This document shows, one piece after another, positions 1 through 9,040 of a stretch of DNA of 24,531 nucleotides. A model generated the notes under the pieces. That model was not told where the DNA came from, did not search any database, and saw nothing but the letters and a program-made list of their open reading frames with translations. Numbering within the stretch: the stretch's first letter is position 1; the number at the start of each line of letters is the position of its first letter. Source of the stretch: Anaeroplasmataceae bacterium (GTDB lineage: Bacteria; Bacillota_I; Bacilli_A; Acholeplasmatales; Anaeroplasmataceae). The stretch lies in assembly GCA_020024985.1 (NCBI GenBank), contig JAHHSW010000001.1, positions 1-24,531 of the forward strand, in the 5' to 3' direction. A program made the position numbers and the translations under genes.

Positions 1-1089
1 CTTATCTTTTTTGATAATAATATTATTCCCATAGGCATGAGCTTTCATCTATTTAATAATAATGAAAACATAATTAATTCTAATTCGTTTGAGTTATTTG
101 ATAAATCACAAATATCCTCATTTAAACTAATTAAAATATCCTATTCTAGGGAGGATTTGCTTAAGAACCTTAAAAAAAATCTTACTAATCCTCATTATGG
201 TTATTTATTTTTAAAAAAACTAAGTGAAAGCACTCTAAATCCAGATAGAAAAAATTTTGTTATAAAATCTGATAGCAATTTAAATAAATGTGAAAGCTTC
301 AAAATTGATAATGATAAATACTATCATAAAAGTATAAAGATTAAGGATTCTGATGGAAATGTAAGTGACTACAACACTTATGAATACTCATATAAGCTAT
401 ACCCTAATGCGCCTAAATATGAGTTAATACATACCAAAGAAAAAAAGCTTGTTCTATATGATTGTAATCTAGCTAATAAACAAAAAAGACAATTATTAGA
501 TACAATAGAGGAAATCAAGGTTGCAATAAATCATAAGGATATAGAGGTAAGCAAATTTGGTGCATTTGCTAAATTTATTAAAGGCATTACTAAGAATATT
601 GATGGTAGAAACCAATACATTGCCGAAAAAATAGATATGGATGCTGTAAATAATGAGCTAAATTATTGTGGATATATAATGATTGTTTCATCAGAAAAGG
701 ATTCTACTGCTAATGAATTAATTAAAAAGAATGCTGAGCTACAAGCGATTAAAAATGAATTTGAAGTAGCTAAGGATATTATTATAAAGCATAAGGAATT
801 CTTTAATAGTAGAAATATGATAATAGGCTATCTAACTGTTTGTTACTTCTTAGTTACCTTAAGCATGCTGCTAAGCAAGTATATATTCAAAGGAAAAGTA
901 AGTATGAATAGAATATTAAGCTTTATTAAGGAATTTAACATCGTAGAATACGAGGATGGTAAATATATAAATACCTCTCCTAACAATAAGGATTTTAATT
1001 ATATTAGAGATAGAATAGGCTCAGATACTCTTAAAAAGTTAAATTTAACAGATAAGGATGTAAAGGAAATATTAAAATTAAAGCTATAA
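1..1089 (+). CDS. IS1634/IS4-like transposase relative, C-terminal part (cut by window edge)
   Basis: The frame is open from base 1, so the first ATG at 37 is probably internal and the N-terminus lies outside the window. I recognise the family by layout, not by a strong signature. An FFDNNIIPIG stretch sits where these DDE transposases carry D-x-x-G-x-P. NNNEN sits where they have PGN-x-x-E. Near residues 235-255 there is an AIKNEFEVAK segment matching the usual R-x-x-IE-x-x-FR-x-x-K helix, followed by a hydrophobic stretch (about 268-285, ending LLSKYI) and a basic C-terminal tail. The expected catalytic Glu reads Lys, the following Arg reads Glu, and the second Asp region (SYSREDL) has no Asp at the expected place. 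The protein is AT-rich like its surroundings and has no internal stop. It could be a domesticated or decaying transposase; an unrelated protein with one membrane helix is the alternative. Confidence 0.5.
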   Translation, partial: LIFFDNNIIPIGMSFHLFNNNENIINSNSFELFDKSQISSFKLIKISYSREDLLKNLKKNLTNPHYGYLFLKKLSESTLNPDRKNFVIKSDSNLNKCESFKIDNDKYYHKSIKIKDSDGNVSDYNTYEYSYKLYPNAPKYELIHTKEKKLVLYDCNLANKQKRQLLDTIEEIKVAINHKDIEVSKFGAFAKFIKGITKNIDGRNQYIAEKIDMDAVNNELNYCGYIMIVSSEKDSTANELIKKNAELQAIKNEFEVAKDIIIKHKEFFNSRNMIIGYLTVCYFLVTLSMLLSKYIFKGKVSMNRILSFIKEFNIVEYEDGKYINTSPNNKDFNYIRDRIGSDTLKKLNLTDKDVKEILKLKL

Positions 1090-1095
1090 TAAATG

Positions 1096-1118
1096 ACCTC
1101 AATAATTTGAGGTTTTTT
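1096..1118 (+). terminator. Intrinsic terminator of the transposase-like gene
   Basis: A 7-bp stem ACCTCAA / TTGAGGT with a TAAT loop is followed by TTTTTT. It begins seven bases after the stop codon. Confidence 0.8.
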
Positions 1119-1123
1119 ATTTA

Positions 1124-1171
1124 TAGCACAACAACTGCAAAACTCTTTCCTTAGCACAACAACTGCAAAAC
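1124..1171. repeat. Two direct copies of a 20-bp repeat
   Basis: TAGCACAACAACTGCAAAAC occurs at 1124-1143 and again, identically, at 1152-1171, a 28-bp period. The copies fill the gap between the terminators of the two converging genes. Only two copies are present, and the spacing is too short for an ordinary CRISPR array. They may be remnants of an element end or a locally duplicated intergenic motif. Confidence 0.75.
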
Positions 1172-1173
1172 CT

Positions 1174-1201
1174 AAAAGGGCTGGATATTTCTACCCAGCC
1201 C
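1174..1201 (-). terminator. Intrinsic terminator of pheST
   Basis: On the minus strand a 7-bp GGGCTGG / CCAGCCC stem with a 10-base loop is followed by TTTT. It lies 22 bases after the pheT stop. Confidence 0.75.
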
Positions 1202-1223
1202 AAATAATTATTTAATTATTTAA

Positions 1224-3596
1224 TTAACGAAGCTTAGCTCCAAGCTCTCTATCAAGTCTCTTTAGGATTTGGTTAATAATCTTATCAACCTCTATAGCCT
1301 CTAAAGTCTTATTAGGGTCCTCAAATGTTAATGAGAATGCAAGTGACTTTTCATCATCAGCTACATTTTCACCTGTATAAACGTCGAATAGCTCAATCTT
1401 AGTTAGAGTCTTCTTTCCTGTTTGCTTAACATACTTTAATACCTCTTGAGCAGGAATATCCTTCTTACATACGATTGCTAAGTCTCTTGTAATTGATGGG
1501 AACTTATTAATTGGATGATACTTTAGGGTATTCTCCTCACTAATAATACCCTTTAAGGTAATCTCTAAGGCAATTGTACCATTAACATCATGGTCCTTAG
1601 AGAACTTAGGGTGTAAATCACCAATTATACCAATTTGCTCACCATTATGCATAATAGCTGCACATCTACCTGGATGGAATGATTTAACCGCTGTATATGG
1701 TGTATATTCAACCTCATAGCCTAGCTTATTAAATAAAGCATCAGCAATACCCTTTAATAGGTAGAAGCTTGATGGCTGCTTAAAGCCGTTCCATAGATTT
1801 GAGGTAAATAAGCCATTTAAAGCAATTGCTAAATGAAGCTCCTCATGATTTTCACTATAAACATTACCAATTTCAAATAGAGCTAAATTCTCATTCTTAC
1901 GAGCCTTATTGTAGGCTACTGCGTCAATTAGACCATTAAGTAGAGATTGTCTCATTACAGCATGATCCTCAGTCATAGGCATTAATACCTTTACACAAGG
2001 AAGAACCTTTTCAACATATAAGCCTAAATCCTCTTCAGCAATCATAGAATATGAAATACATTCATTTAAGCCCATTGATGCTAAAATTTGACGGCATAGT
2101 CTGGTTCTCTTTTGAGCATAGGTTAAATATCCCCTGTCTCTTGTTGCTGCTAGAGTTGTAGGAATATTATCATAGCCATACATTCTAGCTACATCCTCAA
2201 TAATATCCTGCTGAGATGGCTCTAAATCCATTCTACGAGAAGGTAGGGTAATTGTATACTCTAAATCCTTCTTCTCATACTTATATTGTAATCTATCAAA
2301 AATTTCATTTACAAATTCATCACTTAAATCAGTTCCTAAAACAGAATTAATCTTAGAAGCTGTAATAGTAACAGTGCGTGGGAATGGAGTAACTACTACA
2401 TCTCTTGCAACCTCAGATACAATTTCAGCTCCACAAAGCTCCTGCATAAGCTGAGCTGCATAATCCATTGCACGCTCTACTCTATCATAGTCAACCTTAC
2501 GCTCAAAGCGTGTAGATGACTCACTCTTTAAGCCTAGCTTAGTTGAGGTCTTTCTAATTGAAAGTGGTGCAAAGTAAGCTGATTCAAGTACGATATTCTT
2601 AGTATCAGCCTCTACCTCAGTTGTTAAGCCACCCATAACACCGGCAACACAAACAGCCTTTTCACCATCTGTAATTACGATATCCTCATGGTTAAGCTCA
2701 CGCTCAATATCATCTAAGGTTCTTAGATTCTCACCATCATGGGCTTGTCTTACAACAATAGTATTACCTAATCTATCAGCATCAAAGGCATGAAGTGGCT
2801 GACCCATTTCTAATAAAACAAAGTTTGTAATATCTACTACATTATTAATAGGTCTAATGCCTGAAGCAATTAATCTTGCCTTCATCCATTGTGGAGATTC
2901 AGAAATTGTAACATTTCTTAAATATCTACAGTTATACTTAAAGCAGTTTCCTGTTTCAACCTTAACTGAAACTGGATTCTTCTCCTCTACTACATCAAAT
3001 GATGGATAGATTGGCATAATTTGTTGATTTAAGGCTGCACCTAAATCATAGGCTACGCCCTCAATTGAAAGTAAATCTGATCTATTAGATGTAACATCTA
3101 AATCAATAATTACATCATCAAGACCTAAATACTCAAGTGGATCAGCACCAACTAAGGCATCATCATCTAATAGCTGAATACCGTTTTTAAATCTTTCATC
3201 AATATACTTTTCTTCAATTCCAAGCTCCTCAAGTGAGCATAGCATACCAAATGATTCAACACCACGAATCTTAGATGGCTTAATCTTAAAATCACCAGGT
3301 AAAACTGCACCTACGTTTGCAACAATTACCTTAGCACCCTTACATACATTTGGAGCACCACAAACGATTTGTAAAACCTCACCAGGTCTAACCTCTACCT
3401 TACATACATGTAGATGGTCTGAATCTGGATGCATTTCACATTCTAAAACATGACCGATAGTTAGGTTTGTAGCCTCAACCATCTTCTTCATAGTCTCTAT
3501 TTCACAAACATGAGCAGTAATGATTTTATATAGCTCATCATCACTATAATTAGATAAATCTAAATAATCCTTTAGCCAATTCTTTGAAACCTTCAT
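1224..3596 (-). CDS. pheT: Phenylalanyl-tRNA synthetase beta subunit
   Basis: This is the large subunit of the alpha2-beta2 PheRS, which charges tRNA-Phe in the cytoplasm. At 790 residues it has the full bacterial length. The N-terminus MKVSKNWLKDYLDL is typical. An EMAP/OB-like tRNA-binding domain lies at about 40-150 (HPDSDHLHVCKV, IVCGAPNV). The B3/B4 editing region is at about 205-390 (NCRYLRNV, RPINNVVDITNFVLLEMGQP). The B5 domain is at about 400-475, and a C-terminal ferredoxin-fold anticodon-binding domain begins near 697 (KFPSITRDLAIV). The start is ATG, one base after the pheS stop, so the two are translationally coupled and share the T-box leader. Nothing is truncated. Confidence 0.98.
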   Translation of the reverse strand: MKVSKNWLKDYLDLSNYSDDELYKIITAHVCEIETMKKMVEATNLTIGHVLECEMHPDSDHLHVCKVEVRPGEVLQIVCGAPNVCKGAKVIVANVGAVLPGDFKIKPSKIRGVESFGMLCSLEELGIEEKYIDERFKNGIQLLDDDALVGADPLEYLGLDDVIIDLDVTSNRSDLLSIEGVAYDLGAALNQQIMPIYPSFDVVEEKNPVSVKVETGNCFKYNCRYLRNVTISESPQWMKARLIASGIRPINNVVDITNFVLLEMGQPLHAFDADRLGNTIVVRQAHDGENLRTLDDIERELNHEDIVITDGEKAVCVAGVMGGLTTEVEADTKNIVLESAYFAPLSIRKTSTKLGLKSESSTRFERKVDYDRVERAMDYAAQLMQELCGAEIVSEVARDVVVTPFPRTVTITASKINSVLGTDLSDEFVNEIFDRLQYKYEKKDLEYTITLPSRRMDLEPSQQDIIEDVARMYGYDNIPTTLAATRDRGYLTYAQKRTRLCRQILASMGLNECISYSMIAEEDLGLYVEKVLPCVKVLMPMTEDHAVMRQSLLNGLIDAVAYNKARKNENLALFEIGNVYSENHEELHLAIALNGLFTSNLWNGFKQPSSFYLLKGIADALFNKLGYEVEYTPYTAVKSFHPGRCAAIMHNGEQIGIIGDLHPKFSKDHDVNGTIALEITLKGIISEENTLKYHPINKFPSITRDLAIVCKKDIPAQEVLKYVKQTGKKTLTKIELFDVYTGENVADDEKSLAFSLTFEDPNKTLEAIEVDKIINQILKRLDRELGAKLR

Positions 3597-3597
3597 C

Positions 3598-4638
3598 TTA
3601 CTTTACCTCCTTGAATTGATCTAAAAACCTTACATCATTAGTGTAGAAGTTTCTAATATCATCAATCTTATGCTTAAGCATTGTAATACGCTCAACACCA
3701 ATACCGAAGGCAAAGCCCTGAATCTTAGTTGGATCATAGCCACTCATTCTTAGTACGTTATCATTAACCATACCAGCACCTAGTACCTCTATCCAGCCTG
3801 AGCCCTTACATGTAGGGCAGCCCTTACCACCACATAAGCCACAAGATACATCTACCTCAACTGATGGCTCAGTGAATGGGAAGAATGATGGACGAAGTCT
3901 AATCTCTCTATCCTTATCAAACATCTTTCTTGCCATTTCAAGAAGTGCACCCTTTAAATCAGCCATAGTAATATTTTCACCTAAAACTAGGCCCTCACAT
4001 TGAATAAACTGATGAGAATGGGTTGCATCATCAGCATCTCTTCTATATACCTTACCTGGACAAATAATCTTAATAGGCTCACCCTTCTTCTCGCCCATAG
4101 TTCTTACCTGTACAGGTGATGTTTGGCTACGAAGTAAAAGCTCTGGATTAATGTAGAAGGTATCCTGCATATCACGAGCAGGGTGTCCCTTAGGTAGATT
4201 TAGCTTTTCAAAGCACATCTCATCAGTTTCAACCTCAGGCCCCTCTGCTACTGTATAGCCCATACCTACATATAAATCCTCAAGCTCCATAACTGTTTGA
4301 GTAAGTGGATGAATTCCACCAACCCTCATATTAACACCAGGAAGAGTTACATCTATCTTTTCGCTTTCTAGCTTTTTAGCAATAACTGCCTCCTCAATAG
4401 CCTTTCTCTTTTCCTCAAACTTAGTCTCAAGAATACCCTTGATTCTATTACTTTCCTTACCTACTTCCTTCTTTTCCTCGACAGATAAATCTCTCATAGA
4501 GGCCATTACCTGTGAAAGAGGTCCCTTCTTACCAAGGTATAGGGCCTTCTTTTGCTGAAGTGTTTGTAAATCATTAATTTGATCTAGCTCTAGGTCTAAA
4601 TCGGCAACAATTTGATTTAATTGCTCTAATTGATTCAT
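3598..4638 (-). CDS. pheS: Phenylalanyl-tRNA synthetase alpha subunit
   Basis: This is the catalytic subunit of PheRS. I start it at the ATG at 4638 (MNQLEQLNQ), which has AGGAGG eight bases upstream and gives 346 residues, the normal family length; the longer reading frame begins inside the leader terminator and lacks a ribosome site. An N-terminal coiled coil at about 1-90 binds tRNA. The class II core follows: motif 2 is [16 protein letters not shown] and motif 3 is [15 protein letters not shown] cysteine cluster [12 protein letters not shown], common in PheS of low-GC bacteria, lies between them. It is the first gene of the pheS-pheT operon and is controlled by the T-box upstream. Confidence 0.98.
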   Translation of the reverse strand: MNQLEQLNQIVADLDLELDQINDLQTLQQKKALYLGKKGPLSQVMASMRDLSVEEKKEVGKESNRIKGILETKFEEKRKAIEEAVIAKKLESEKIDVTLPGVNMRVGGIHPLTQTVMELEDLYVGMGYTVAEGPEVETDEMCFEKLNLPKGHPARDMQDTFYINPELLLRSQTSPVQVRTMGEKKGEPIKIICPGKVYRRDADDATHSHQFIQCEGLVLGENITMADLKGALLEMARKMFDKDREIRLRPSFFPFTEPSVEVDVSCGLCGGKGCPTCKGSGWIEVLGAGMVNDNVLRMSGYDPTKIQGFAFGIGVERITMLKHKIDDIRNFYTNDVRFLDQFKEVK

Positions 4639-4665
4639 TTCTCTATTCCTCCTAATTTTTTCCAT

Positions 4666-4697
4666 AAAAAAAGTCCTTAGACATTATATCTAAGGAC
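4666..4697 (-). terminator. Regulated terminator of the pheS T-box
   Basis: A 9-bp perfect stem is followed by TTTTTTT. Its position downstream of the T-box core is the standard one for tRNA-dependent antitermination. Confidence 0.93.
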
Positions 4698-4884
4698 GAG
4701 TTATCGTGGTACCACCCTAGTTCTATATAAATATAGCACTCATTATTCCTTAACGCGGAAAACGGACAGGATTAGTGTCGCTCCAAGGGTGAATTCATAG
4801 ACTATCTTATAAGGGCTTACACCTATTCCCTCTCTCTTTAATAAAATATTATCTACTATGGTCCTCATCATCATTTTTTATAAC
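4666..4884 (-). promoter_or_regulatory. T-box leader, phenylalanine-specific
   Basis: The minus strand carries the T-box core AGGGTGGTACCACG, which pairs with the uncharged tRNA acceptor end. Upstream is a long Stem I. Its specifier loop contains the TTC codon (plus-strand 4791-4793), flanked as AATTCACC, which matches tRNA-Phe and the pheS gene downstream. A terminator hairpin at 4673-4697 (GTCCTTAGA / TCTAAGGAC) followed by seven T ends the leader just before pheS. By the known mechanism, uncharged tRNA-Phe stabilises the antiterminator and allows transcription of pheST. Confidence 0.96.
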
Positions 4885-4890
4885 ACGTAT

Positions 4891-4919
4891 ATTATAATCT
4901 ATAACCTACTTTATTGCAA
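4891..4919 (-). promoter_or_regulatory. Sigma-A type promoter of the pheST T-box transcript
   Basis: TTGCAA and TATAAT are separated by exactly 17 bases, with the predicted start a few bases before Stem I of the leader. I see no terminator between the yhaM stop (4933) and this promoter, so read-through from the upstream cluster into the leader is possible. Confidence 0.85.
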
Positions 4920-4932
4920 GCAGGATTAGCTT

Positions 4933-5811
4933 CTATAGCTTATACATCTTTTGTCTATCAATAACACCAATAGGCTCAGTAAATGTTCCAGGCTCAGTAT
5001 TTTCTAAAACCTCACCTAAAACTCTAAACTTACTATCGATTGTATCAATATACCAAAGCACTAAGGCCTCGGCAGTCATCGGCTTTTTACAAGCTCCATA
5101 TTGAGGAATACCATGATGAGATACTAGCATATGACATAGCATTAATACCTCCTTAGTATCCTCATAGCCAAGCTCACGAGCCATAGCCTCAATTTCCATA
5201 GCCCCTAAAACTAAATGGCCAAGTAGCTGTCCCTTAAGTGAATACTCAGTATGAACAGCCCCAGTAAGCTCTATAGTCTTACCAATATCATGAAGCATAA
5301 TTCCTGCATATACATAATCCTTATTTAAATATGGATAATTTTCAATAATGCCATCTGCTAGATGTAGCATACCAATTGAATGGTAGGCAAGCCCACCAAT
5401 ATAAGCATGATGCATCTTACTAGCGGCAGGATAAATAAAGAACTTTTCCTCATATTTTTTAATTAAATGAGTGGTAATATCCTTAATAATAGGATTGCTA
5501 AGCTTATTGATATAGCTTTCTATCTCATGCCTTGCAGTGCTACATTCAATCGGAGAGGCCTTATAATACTCTCTTAAATGCTCCTCACGCTCAGCAAATG
5601 GTAAATCTACTACCTTAGTATATTTCTTTATCCAATAGCTTTTTCTTTCTCCCTCGACTATTTCATAGTCAAACATATAAAGCTCACCAACCTCAAACTT
5701 GTTTCCTTGGTCAAGCTTTAAATTCATTTGCTCTCCATCCTTATTAATACAAACCAGGTTAAATACACCATCAGATGTATTTACAGCCTTTATTTCTCCT
5801 ATAAATTGCAT
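4933..5811 (-). CDS. yhaM: 3'-5' exoribonuclease YhaM (OB fold plus HD domain)
   Basis: YhaM-type enzymes degrade RNA from the 3' end in the cytoplasm using a metal-dependent HD domain. The N-terminal 65 residues look like an OB nucleic-acid-binding fold (MQFIGEIKAV...). The HD part starts near residue 133 with HHAYIGGLAYHS, continues with the diagnostic MLHDIGK (H174-D175) and ends with LVSHHGIPQYG (H232-H233) and a YIDTIDSKF metal-site segment. At 292 residues it is slightly shorter than the Bacillus protein. The ATG has a GGAG site and lies two bases after the pulA stop, so it is the last gene of the cca-pulA-yhaM cluster. Confidence 0.92.
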   Translation of the reverse strand: MQFIGEIKAVNTSDGVFNLVCINKDGEQMNLKLDQGNKFEVGELYMFDYEIVEGERKSYWIKKYTKVVDLPFAEREEHLREYYKASPIECSTARHEIESYINKLSNPIIKDITTHLIKKYEEKFFIYPAASKMHHAYIGGLAYHSIGMLHLADGIIENYPYLNKDYVYAGIMLHDIGKTIELTGAVHTEYSLKGQLLGHLVLGAMEIEAMARELGYEDTKEVLMLCHMLVSHHGIPQYGACKKPMTAEALVLWYIDTIDSKFRVLGEVLENTEPGTFTEPIGVIDRQKMYKL

Positions 5812-5813
5812 TA

Positions 5814-7895
5814 TTATTTCTCCTTTCTAAAAATATACACACCAGGACGTGAAATAATATACTCTCTCTTTTGTAAATCAACTCTCTTAAAGCCATCAAA
5901 AATACATCTAGTCTTTTCATAGGTAAAGCGAGTTTCCTGATAATCGTTTTTAACAACAACAATTAAATTGAAATCAATATCCTCTAATAATAGGCTTGTT
6001 GTATGCTTATCAATAAGTCCACTTAAATAGTGAATTCTACTTTCAATTTCATCCTTTGTTCTTAAACGGAATAATGAATATTCCTTTCTAATTGAGATTA
6101 AATCCTTAATAGTATCAACCATTTGGATATATCTATCTCTTCTATTATAATCAATCATATTAATTGAATCATCAGCATTATATGAATTCTCTACACCCTT
6201 TTTAGTTCTAAAGAATTCCTCACCACCATGAATAAATGGAATACCTTCACTAATTAATATGATTTCTAAAGCTAGCCTACAGCTATCTAAATTAGTAGCC
6301 TTATCCTTATTTAGAGTGTATTTACCATAATCATACATTGTATAGTTATCATGGCATTCTACATAATTAATACTTTTATATGGCTCATCAAATTTAAAAT
6401 ATGAAACGCATGAGCCTAATAATAGCTGATTAACCTCATGGACAGGCTTCATCTCTCCAAAGGCAAGACCAGTTGTATTATTCCATTGGCTACCTCTCAT
6501 AATATCTCTAAAGCGGTCATTAAAGAAGGCATAATCTGGAACCTGATTATGATTATACATATGAGGCCTTTTATTATCTGGAAGTGGGTTCATCATATTC
6601 CAGCCCTCTCCATATAATAAGAACTTCTTATCAATTTTCTTTAAATGCTTAGAAACCTTATTTAAGGTATCTATATCTAATAAGCCCATTAAATCAAAGC
6701 GATAGCCTGAAACCTTAAATACTCTAGCATAATAATCTAAAACATCTAAAACAAAGCGTGATGCCATATATCTTTCTGTAGCAATAACATTACCACAGCC
6801 AGTGGCATTACATAGCCTTCCATCAGCTTCAATTCTAAAGAAATAGCCTGGTACTAAATTATCAAAGGCAAATAGCTCACACTTATAAACGTGATTAAAT
6901 ACAACGTCCATAACTATTCTTAAGCCTCTCTTATGAGCCTCATCAATTAGCATTAATAGCTCATTGATTCTAGAATATGGATTGTCTGGATTTTTTGAAT
7001 ACCAGCCACAGGGAATGAAATACTGCTCTGGGTTATAGCCCCAATTATAGCCGTTTTCCTTATCATTATCATCTACTCCACCAAAATCATAGGTTGGAAG
7101 TAGCTGTAAATGGCTTACGCCAAGAGACGCAATATAATCTAAACCAGTTGGATTACCATCAGCACTTAGCTCACCAGAATACATAGCACCAAAGGTACCC
7201 TTATCTGGGGTATTAAGACCAATAGTAAAATCTCTTACTGAAGCCTCATAAATAATAGCATCTACATATTTACCACTAAAGCGTGGCTTTTCGTTTTTCA
7301 TCTTATATAGCTTATTAATATCTATTACATAATTAAATTTATGATTAGAACTACTAGATAAGGCATATGGATCATTAATTTTAACAAAATCATCAAATAC
7401 TCTTACATAGTATAGGTACCCAGCACCCTCTAGGTCTCCCTCTATTATAATTTGCCATAGACCCTGTGAAATATAATCTAAATTATATTTACAGCTTTCA
7501 CCCTTAATCCTAAGCTCTAGCTTAATTTCCTTAGCAACTGGTGACCAAACTCTGAAAATAGTTCTCTCCTTAGTATAATCAAAGCCTAGTGGCCCATCAT
7601 ATCTAAAGGTTTCCTCAAATTGCTTAGTTCTAACAATACTACCACTTCTTAGGGTTGTAGCATTACATAGCTCATCTTCAATTTTGTAGTCCTTATGTAG
7701 CTCAATAAATGGTAAAAATTTAACTATGTATTTATAAAATAAATATTCCTCATAGACTGCTACAATAGGTAATTCAACTCTTTGACCATTATAGCTAATA
7801 TAAAATTTTTTATTTTGCTTAAACAAGCTTTCATCTAATAATAGATTTTTCTTTTCCCTCAAAGTATGAGGAAATTTCAGCCTTACTAACAGCAA
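5814..7895 (-). CDS. pulA: Type I pullulanase (GH13 alpha-1,6 debranching enzyme)
   Basis: It hydrolyses alpha-1,6 links in pullulan, starch or glycogen. There is no signal peptide, so it probably works on intracellular glycogen or imported maltodextrins. A carbohydrate-binding-like N-terminal part (about 1-95) is followed by a CBM48-like segment (about 100-200) and the GH13 barrel. The type I pullulanase signature YNWGYNP is at 283-289. Other landmarks are VVFNH at 331, GYRFDLMG with nucleophile D401, YGEGW with acid/base E430, and VECHDN at 512. The start is uncertain: the longest frame begins at a TTG (7895) 65 bases inside cca, with GGGAG almost touching it. No better-placed start with a ribosome site is visible, so translation may be coupled to cca. 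The length of about 690 fits the family. Confidence 0.93.
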   Translation of the reverse strand: MLLVRLKFPHTLREKKNLLLDESLFKQNKKFYISYNGQRVELPIVAVYEEYLFYKYIVKFLPFIELHKDYKIEDELCNATTLRSGSIVRTKQFEETFRYDGPLGFDYTKERTIFRVWSPVAKEIKLELRIKGESCKYNLDYISQGLWQIIIEGDLEGAGYLYYVRVFDDFVKINDPYALSSSSNHKFNYVIDINKLYKMKNEKPRFSGKYVDAIIYEASVRDFTIGLNTPDKGTFGAMYSGELSADGNPTGLDYIASLGVSHLQLLPTYDFGGVDDNDKENGYNWGYNPEQYFIPCGWYSKNPDNPYSRINELLMLIDEAHKRGLRIVMDVVFNHVYKCELFAFDNLVPGYFFRIEADGRLCNATGCGNVIATERYMASRFVLDVLDYYARVFKVSGYRFDLMGLLDIDTLNKVSKHLKKIDKKFLLYGEGWNMMNPLPDNKRPHMYNHNQVPDYAFFNDRFRDIMRGSQWNNTTGLAFGEMKPVHEVNQLLLGSCVSYFKFDEPYKSINYVECHDNYTMYDYGKYTLNKDKATNLDSCRLALEIILISEGIPFIHGGEEFFRTKKGVENSYNADDSINMIDYNRRDRYIQMVDTIKDLISIRKEYSLFRLRTKDEIESRIHYLSGLIDKHTTSLLLEDIDFNLIVVVKNDYQETRFTYEKTRCIFDGFKRVDLQKREYIISRPGVYIFRKEK

Positions 7896-8841
7896 GCTCC
7901 CTGTCTGATTTTATAATAAAGCTATCAATTATACAATCATATTTATTTATATCATATCCTAACAATAATAGGGTATGCCTTACCTCAAAATAGGTATCCG
8001 TATTATTGTATAAGGAATATATACTAAAATTATTATCTAATAAATTTTTAAGGCCAGTAATTATAGCCTTAGAGGTAAACTCTTTTATATCTAGCCTATT
8101 AAATTTAATATAATATGCATATATTAGCTCCTTAGGGCTCAAGCCTCTTTTAGCTATCTTAAGCATATTTTTATAAATTGGAATATATTCAAATAAATCA
8201 TACTTATTAATATATTCAATACCTCTATCATATTTAGCATTTATTATCCTATATAGCATTGGTAATATTCTTTCATTAGAAAGAGCTGCTAAAAGCCTTT
8301 TATTATCAATTATCGCAAGTAATGTTTTAGACTCAATACTAAAATCTAGCTTAGAGGCTAAATATAAGGCTCTTAATATTCTTAGTGCGTCCTCATTGAA
8401 TCTAGCATTAGGATCTCCAATTGTCCTAATAAGCCTTTTATTTAAATCATCAAGCCCATTATGATAATCGATTACCTTTAAATTTTTATCATAGGCTAAG
8501 GCGTTTATAGTAAAATCTCTTCTTTTACTATCTGTAAAAAAATCATCTACATACTCAACCTCTGGATGGCGATGATCACTATAGGAAATATCCTTACGAA
8601 ATGAGGTAACCTCATAAAGATTTCCATTCATATTAATAGTTATGCTTAAATATGATGAGCCATTATCTATGGTTTCAAAGTAGCTACTTAGCTCATTAAT
8701 AGGCATAGAGGTAGCTATATCTATATCATAGCTAGAAAGGCCAAGAAGCCTATCTCTTACTGCTCCACCTACAATTACGGCAGTGTAGCCAAGCTCTTCA
8801 ATTTTTGAAATAATCTTCACTGCTTCTTCTAAGTTTTCCAC
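7831..8841 (-). CDS. cca: CCA-adding tRNA nucleotidyltransferase (class II)
   Basis: It adds or repairs the 3' CCA of tRNAs. The class II nucleotidyltransferase head has GGAVRD at about 28 and the metal-binding YDIDIAT (D42, D44 when counted from the upstream GTG). It is followed by RRDFTINALAY (110-120) and the nucleotide-selecting EDALR motif (about 153-157) in RFNEDALRILRALYLASKL. I prefer the GTG at 8841 (MENLEEAV) because AGGTG lies six bases upstream. A GTG at 8850 is the alternative but has no ribosome site. At about 336 residues it is shorter than the Bacillus enzyme and has no HD domain. A poly(A) polymerase is possible but less likely in this group. The stop is TGA, and the end overlaps the presumed pulA start. 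Confidence 0.9.
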   Translation of the reverse strand: MENLEEAVKIISKIEELGYTAVIVGGAVRDRLLGLSSYDIDIATSMPINELSSYFETIDNGSSYLSITINMNGNLYEVTSFRKDISYSDHRHPEVEYVDDFFTDSKRRDFTINALAYDKNLKVIDYHNGLDDLNKRLIRTIGDPNARFNEDALRILRALYLASKLDFSIESKTLLAIIDNKRLLAALSNERILPMLYRIINAKYDRGIEYINKYDLFEYIPIYKNMLKIAKRGLSPKELIYAYYIKFNRLDIKEFTSKAIITGLKNLLDNNFSIYSLYNNTDTYFEVRHTLLLLGYDINKYDCIIDSFIIKSDRELAVSKAEISSYFEGKEKSIIR

Positions 8842-8857
8842 AATATTCACCTATTAT

Positions 8858-8885
8858 ATTATATCATAGATTATATCAAGCACAA
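8858..8885 (-). promoter_or_regulatory. Possible promoter of the cca-pulA-yhaM cluster
   Basis: TTGTGC is 16 bases upstream of TATAAT. A second overlapping TATAAT lies five bases further on. The implied leader is only about ten bases long. The rest of the divergent gap (8886-8988) shows only AT-rich sequence and a small TTCGC/GCGAA hairpin without a T tract. Confidence 0.45.
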
Positions 8886-8988
8886 CGTAAATATGCCTTA
8901 TTTTTTTTCGCTTTAATGCGAATATTTATAAAAAATTTTAGTGTGCCTATAAATCCACTACAAGAAATAAGAATAAATAATGGTTTAA

Positions 8989-9017
8989 TTGAAAGAATAT
9001 TAAGCTTATGCTATAAT
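8989..9017 (+). promoter_or_regulatory. Sigma-A type promoter of the YigZ gene
   Basis: TTGAAA and TATAAT are separated by 17 bases, 23 bases before the ATG. A GAGGTGA ribosome site follows at 9030-9036. Confidence 0.85.
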
Positions 9018-9040
9018 TTTTTTAGATTTGAGGTGATTAG

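Noticed and set aside
1124..1171. A minimal CRISPR array
   Set aside because: Only two 20-base copies with an 8-base spacer and no cas genes in view.
8906..8923. TTCGC/GCGAA hairpin in the cca-yigZ gap as a terminator
   Set aside because: The T run is on the wrong side for either strand, and both flanking genes diverge away from it.
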